Of a stretch of DNA of 64,000 nucleotides, positions 59,525-64,000 are shown one piece after another. A program made the translations under genes and the position numbers. The DNA is from Homalodisca vitripennis. Lineage: Eukaryota > Arthropoda > Insecta > Hemiptera > Cicadellidae. The notes beneath the pieces were generated by a model. The model had not been told where the DNA came from. It worked only from the letters and a program-made list of their open reading frames with translations, and did not search any database. Each line of letters begins with the position of its first letter. Within the stretch, counting starts at the first letter, position 1. The stretch is from contig NC_060215.1 in assembly GCF_021130785.1 (NCBI RefSeq), positions 117,886,501-117,950,500 of the forward strand, given 5' to 3'.

Positions 59525-60566
59525 CACTTTGTACCCTGAGCCCGAGTATAGGTCGGGCCGCGTCGGCAGCGCCTGCTACCGGCGCCCGAGTATAGCTCGG
59601 GTCGTGTTATTTAATTGTATTATTTAGCTCAGTCATCTTATTTTTGGATTAAATCATTTTGATTATGTTCATTGGTTGTCTATGTTCGTATTTGTTGGTT
59701 TTGAGATCCCTAGGTCACGTTTTAGTAATGAAATACGTATATTTATCGTCGTACTTTAAGCGAGTCTAGACAGCTGATCGTAGGCGCCGCGGCTGATCGT
59801 CGGTACTGTCAGTTTGCTTTGTAGTGTTTCACGTTGTGTGTTGTTGTGAGTCTTAGTGACGTCTTACTAAGTTTTCTACAAATCTTGCCGACAAATACTG
59901 AAGGAAACGTTATTATAATGTATTATAAATGTGAATTTAACTGTTTGTAAATAATCAGAACTTTAGTTTCTTACTGAATGAAGTAAAGGCAAATGATGCA
60001 AGCAATGTGAGGTTATCCGTGTGTTTTGTTTTGTATTTATACTCGCTTTGTTCTTTCTTCTCGACTTTCCATTGATTTTATTTTATATTATTTACTTATT
60101 ATTTTCGAGTTTAAATAATATGGGTGATGAAATCAAAAGTGATGCAATTCGCGATCTTTTGTTTGAGTGCGAGTCGGAAAGTGACGATGATTTTGATACA
60201 CACCCGGGACCAAATATTGATTTTATGAACGATCTAAATGAAAATTTGCGAGATCCTGTATTTGATTCAGACCATTGTGCTTTTAAAATTACCACTCTAA
60301 GGCGAATTACCTGAACTAACAAGCTATGTAGCAATCACTTTTTTTGTATTTTTTACATAACATTCAATATTATGTAATAATTTTATTTTGAAAATAAACT
60401 TTATATTTGTATACATTAAAAAAAAGTATGTATCTTTATCTTTAAAAAGATATATAGTATGAGTTTATAACATAATTACTGTAATAACACAGAATTTTTT
60501 AAAAGCGTCATAAAACCCCCAGGGAGCCACGCCGAAACATGTATTAAGGGCCCAAGGTACAAAGTG
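59525..60566 (+). mobile_element. piggyBac-like TTAA element, family 1, copy B
   Basis: A 1042-bp element with perfect TTAA at 59521-59524 and 60567-60570. It begins CACTTTGTACCCTGAGCCCG and ends in the inverted match GGTACAAAGTG. It is the inverted counterpart of 22172-23189 with high similarity over the whole length. Two palindromes, CCCGAGTATAGGTCGGG (59541-59557) and CCCGAGTATAGCTCGGG (59585-59601), lie near the left end. Confidence 0.85.
60120..60314 (+). CDS. 64-codon acidic ORF inside TTAA element copy B
   Basis: Same ORF as at 22423-22617: it starts MGDEIKSDAIRDLLFECESE and ends TTLRRIT. It differs from copy A at seven residues (for example D16E, S17C, R28H, L29P), with no stop or frameshift. 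It may be the remaining acidic N terminus of a piggyBac-type transposase. Preservation in both copies could reflect youth of the copies as well as selection. Confidence 0.5.
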   Translation: MGDEIKSDAIRDLLFECESESDDDFDTHPGPNIDFMNDLNENLRDPVFDSDHCAFKITTLRRIT

Positions 60567-61138
60567 TTAATCAAAATGCCAGCATTATAATCACCTTTTG
60601 CTGTAAACCAAATGCTGATTTGGCACCTTTAGAGGTTTAATAGGCCTCATTTTGTTAGTTGGGAGAGCACAAATTTCTTCAGCCTGAGTCTCCTTTCACT
60701 AAAGATATCTCTGTCCAACAGTTTCAGCTTCAACAGTATCTCAGTAACAGTTCAGAACAATGCTAGTCACTTCACCTTTTCAGCTTGTCTGTTCCAGTCC
60801 ACCTGTGTTACAACTAGACATGCTCCTCAGTAGAACATTATCAGCCTACTTGATAATGTCCATAATGTTTTCACACAGATTCATATAACAGCAGAGAGGA
60901 TCACGCTGGTGGCTAATATTGCTCTTACCAACGTGGCTCTGTTGTAAACAAATGGTTTAACAAATAAATGAAACCTTGAATTTAAAATATTTTACTATGA
61001 AAACATCAAATTCTTAAATCTTAAAAGTTGTGATTGTTGAATGTAAAGAAGTGTGAGAAGAATATTATTTTTAAACTACTTACATCAAACAAATTTTGAT
61101 TAAATGATAACTCCTTATGATTTCATAACTGATGCATT

Positions 61139-61140
<2 letters not shown>
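60567..61140. other. Intron 9 spacer, no gene
   Basis: No ORF or element recognised between the TTAA element and the AT microsatellite. Confidence 0.55.

Positions 61141-61171
<31 letters not shown>
61141..61171. repeat. (AT)n microsatellite at the Helitron 3' end
   Basis: About 31 bp of AT repeats directly adjoining the presumed Helitron terminus. Confidence 0.95.
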
Positions 61172-61174
<3 letters not shown>

Positions 61175-61582
61175 CAGACCCGACAGACGTTGTCCTGTAC
61201 ACACACGTCTTTAATTAAAAAATTTTAAACTTTGATTAATCCGTAACAATCTGGGCTGTTTTGATAAAAATGTGTATTAACAAGTTATTACAATATCTAA
61301 CTTCATTACATGTACATTTAATCACACTTCGACCAACCGATAGTGTGTGAGTATAACATGAGTGAAGTGAAATGTAGAGGATGTTTTAAATGAAAACTTA
61401 TACTTATTTAAACTGAAGGTAAAAAAGTTGAAACAAACTATTTTATAACAGGTATATTTTTTCAATTTACAACTTAATTTATCGTAATGCCATTGAATGT
61501 ACAATATTTTTTGTTAATCCTTCAGGAGTATATACAAACAAATTAGATGGTTTCCCGACCCTGGAACACACAACATATATAA

Positions 61583-61777
61583 CTAGCCATGAGAAAAGCA
61601 TGGATTTTCTAAATCTAAGCCACAAACTGTCATTGTTTGACCTTGTGACTTATTAATAGTCATAGCAAATGACAAGTGGATTGGAAATTGCAAACGTTTG
61701 AATGGTATAGGCGAATCTGAAGGAATTATTGGGATCCGTGGTAGAAGTACAACTTCACCTTGAAATTTTCCGCTCAA
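61583..61777 (-). pseudogene. C-terminal PIF1-like helicase piece of the Helitron
   Basis: It reads LPRIPIIPSDSPIPFKRLQF then PIHLSFAMTINKSQGQTM, the characteristic late SF1 helicase motif of PIF1/Helitron helicases (TINKSQGQT). It stops shortly after, where a continuation into the QLYVACSR-type block would be expected. Confidence 0.85.
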
Positions 61778-61915
61778 AATAGTGGCTTCAAGAATGTTGG
61801 GGGCACTTTGTCTGCTTTAATAACAATGACGTAGTTGTTGTTTTTCAGTCTGTTAGAAAGAGTCTTGAACAATCGTAACAATTGGTTATGGTTTAGAAAA
61901 ACGTTTCCAAAATGT

Positions 61916-62698
61916 TCACAATTTCTCTATCCTCCATTTGCTCCATATGATTGTATACACAGCGCGTATGGGTTTGTTGCTCCTCATCGCCCATAAAATA
62001 AATTTGTAAGAATTTTGGATCAGCATCAGGCATTGGAAGCAATGAACCAATTTGGTGGTAAACTTGACCTTGAATCTTGAATGTAGATTCAAAATTACGT
62101 CCATCTTCAATATGAACAATTTTTTTGCTCCAAATGATGTCATTTTTAAGAAAGAATTGAATTTACAAATTTTTCGAAAAAACAATTTCGATTGAGATGT
62201 GGTTCCAGCTAATAGTGTTTTTAAAGGTTCCGGTGGTGGTTTTAACGGTAGCAGTGAAATTTTTCCAGATGTGAAATATAAACCAGCTGATTCATCTTTG
62301 TACTTCAAAGCATGACAATGTTGACACTCTTTGTCCATATTACCGATCATAATTAGTACATACGATGAATAGTCTATTTCAGGTTCATATTCAAATGCGA
62401 GACGATTAAGTGATGCTCGTGTCAATGCTTGACTATCTTGCATTCGCCGTTGGTTACGCTCTTTGTGTGCATTGGTTGCTCGTTGACGTCCCTCACGTTG
62501 TCTTAATGTATTAGCACGGAGACGTTGATTCCGTTGTTCTGAATTTTCATTTGCACGTGTACGTGGAACTTGATCCATTAAAGTTACATTATCCGTCGAG
62601 TGTTCTTGATCTGTTCTATTCAATCGACGATCATGGGCCAATTGTGCGCGTCGAGTACGTTGACCAATATTTCTTCCTCTTCCACGAAGACGTAGCAT
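61916..62698 (-). pseudogene. N-terminal part of a Helitron replication/helicase protein
   Basis: It starts MLRLRGRGRNIGQRTRRAQL, a long basic Arg/Gln-rich segment. Around residue 110 comes the Helitron hallmark zone: CQHCHALKYKDESAGLYFTS, GKISLLPLKPPPEPLKTLL, and then FNSFLKMTSFGA. After that the frame drifts into non-homologous text, with other pieces (QIHFMGDEEQQ-like) in another frame. The Rep domain that should follow is deleted, so the protein cannot function. Confidence 0.8.
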
Positions 62699-62846
62699 TT
62701 TTCTGTAAAAATAAAATTCTGTATAATAGTAAACAATGAATATGAGTAACTTATTGAATATGTAATTTTAATTAAGTAACTACTAGATAAAAATGTATAA
62801 CAATGTAGACTATCTAAAATACTAAGTAAGTACCTATTCCCTATAG

Positions 62847-63200
62847 GGCTGAAGTATAATAAGTGGCCACCATCACAATCGAATTATTGATATTTCTGAA
62901 TAGCCTATCTAAACTACTGAAATGACGATCCAAATTAGATTATAGTTATTTAAAGGCTGAAGTATAATAAGTGGCCACCATCACAATCGAATTATTGATA
63001 TTTCTGATTAGTCTATCTAAACTACCGAATTACGTTATAGTGATTTAAAATTACAGTATAGTATCGGAACTGGCCAACAGAATTTAATTTATCTAAAATA
63101 CTAAATAAGTAGTCCCTATAGGGCTGAAGTATAATAAGTGGCCACCATCACAATCGAATTACCTATTGATGTTTCTTATTCGCCTATCTAAACTACAGAA
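62847..63200 (+). repeat. Three spaced direct repeats in the Helitron flank
   Basis: A block starting GGCTGAAGTATAATAAGTGG and ending near TATCTAAACTAC occurs at 62847, 62955 and 63122 (spacings 108 and 167 bp). In the first and third copies the similarity extends about 30 bp to the left. Confidence 0.9.
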
Positions 63201-64000
63201 TTTAATTTAAGACCAATTCCTACACTATTAACAATAGTTATTCACACGTGATTTGTATGCTACTTAATTTGAACTTATGTGACCAATTTTGACTGCAGAT
63301 TAAAAATGTAAATTACAACAAATTATTTAAAAAAAAACTTGATTATCTAAACTGTTAACAATATTTATTCACACATAGAAATACAACCTTTTGATTTGTA
63401 TGCTACTTAGGTTATTTGAGGTTATGCGACCAATATACTCACTTCAATAAATTTGCAAAATGAGTTCAATAACTTCAATAAATAACTATAGTTTTTTATG
63501 CACTTCAAACATCTTCAATCTCTATTAATGTATTATTACAATTAGCACTCACACAATAATTACACGATGTTACAAAACAACACACAAATTTGATAGCAGC
63601 ACAAACTGTCGAGAAAACCTGGAATTAAAATAGAAAAACACTATGGCTGTGTTGTAATATTATAATGTTTACATAGAACAATTGGTGAAACTTCATCTTT
63701 GCAATCTGCATTACACTACTGATCAAGCACTTTATAATAACGTAATATTTTCTACAATTTAAATGTAAGCAAATTTTTCTGCCTCTTTGTTGAACTTAAG
63801 CTGAATGTGTTAACAGCTGTTAAGTAACAGTTCACTTTGTATTACGTGTCGTAGCGCAGTCTGGCGGATCCAATGTAAAATATTCCAAGATCAACAACAA
63901 TTTATTTATAAATAAAAAATTAATTATATAAACAATTTAAATTGGACCGAATTGTGAATCTAAACCATTCTTGGACCCACCTGAAGACACACAAAAAGTT

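Larger units (their letters stand above)
61172..64000 (-). mobile_element. Helitron remnant, probably continuing past the window
   Basis: On minus, the presumed 3' terminus reads ACAACGTCTGTCGGGTCTGC at about 61192-61173, next to the AT repeat. This resembles 3' ends of insect Helitrons. Two coding remnants of the Rep/helicase protein lie at 61916-62698 and 61583-61777, but the Rep HUH region and most of the helicase are missing. The 5' end is not found. The stretch to the window end (three direct repeats, and GTGTCTTCAGGTGGGTCC-like text at about 63990) probably belongs to it. Confidence 0.65.

Noticed and set aside
62847..63200. Spaced direct repeats as a CRISPR-like array
   Set aside because: The genome is eukaryotic, the spacing is irregular, the repeats are too long, and they sit beside a Helitron.
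58474..64000. Further ATIC exons
   Set aside because: I searched for the expected continuation (the Trp-Leu-Arg-His-His-Pro region) and found nothing, so the rest lies beyond the window.
1..64000. LTR retroelements or viral insertions
   Set aside because: No long direct terminal repeats, protease or integrase motifs, or viral domains were recognised. All RT sequences found are of the non-LTR type.

Overview
This is an AT-rich eukaryotic nuclear window, almost certainly from an insect or close arthropod. The main supported host gene is the bifunctional purine enzyme ATIC (AICAR transformylase/IMP cyclohydrolase). It lies on the plus strand as nine GT-AG coding exons between 31056 and 58473. 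They encode the first 464 residues in one continuous frame. The last part of the protein, about 130 residues, is not in the window, so the gene runs off the right edge. The residues known to matter in the human enzyme (K66, Y104, D125, K137, K266, H267, N431) fall at exactly the same numbers here.

Left part (1-31 kb). A probable terminal exon of an unrecognised proline/serine-rich protein sits at 1870-2100. Two weaker candidate exons lie at 9777-10015 and 12593-12703. The rest is AT-rich DNA with transposon copies: an internally deleted mariner (about 0.9-1.45 kb), a nearly complete but frameshifted CR1/Jockey-group retrotransposon on plus (14.9-18.9 kb), a badly decayed RT remnant (21.4-22.1 kb), a TTAA-flanked piggyBac-like element (22.2-23.2 kb), a second long Jockey-like element on minus (24.4-28.3 kb) and a 5'-truncated non-LTR fragment (29.1-29.8 kb).

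Right part (31-64 kb). The ATIC introns are packed with mobile DNA. Intron 1 holds an RTE-type element with a 14-bp target-site duplication. Intron 2 holds a 1.3-kb mariner with matched TIRs and a non-LTR fragment. Intron 4 holds a truncated non-LTR element, a TIR element nested in its tail, a mariner and an IS630/Tc1-type element. Intron 5 holds a 1.8-kb TTAA element and a retroelement stub ending 10 bp before the next exon. Intron 7 holds an 848-bp TTAA element. Intron 9 holds a second IS630-type element, an inverted second copy of the 22-kb piggyBac-like element, and a Helitron remnant that probably continues past the window end.

The most interesting signals are: (i) the retroelement tail that supplies the sequence just upstream of an ATIC splice acceptor; (ii) three TTAA-inserting families whose ends share TTAAC(C/A)CTTTG but which carry different recurring palindromes; (iii) two inverted copies of one such family about 36 kb apart around ATIC, both keeping the same intact 64-codon acidic ORF; and (iv) two unexplained exon-like open stretches upstream. 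No LTR retroelement, rRNA, tRNA or CRISPR array was recognised. No novel multi-gene system can be supported.
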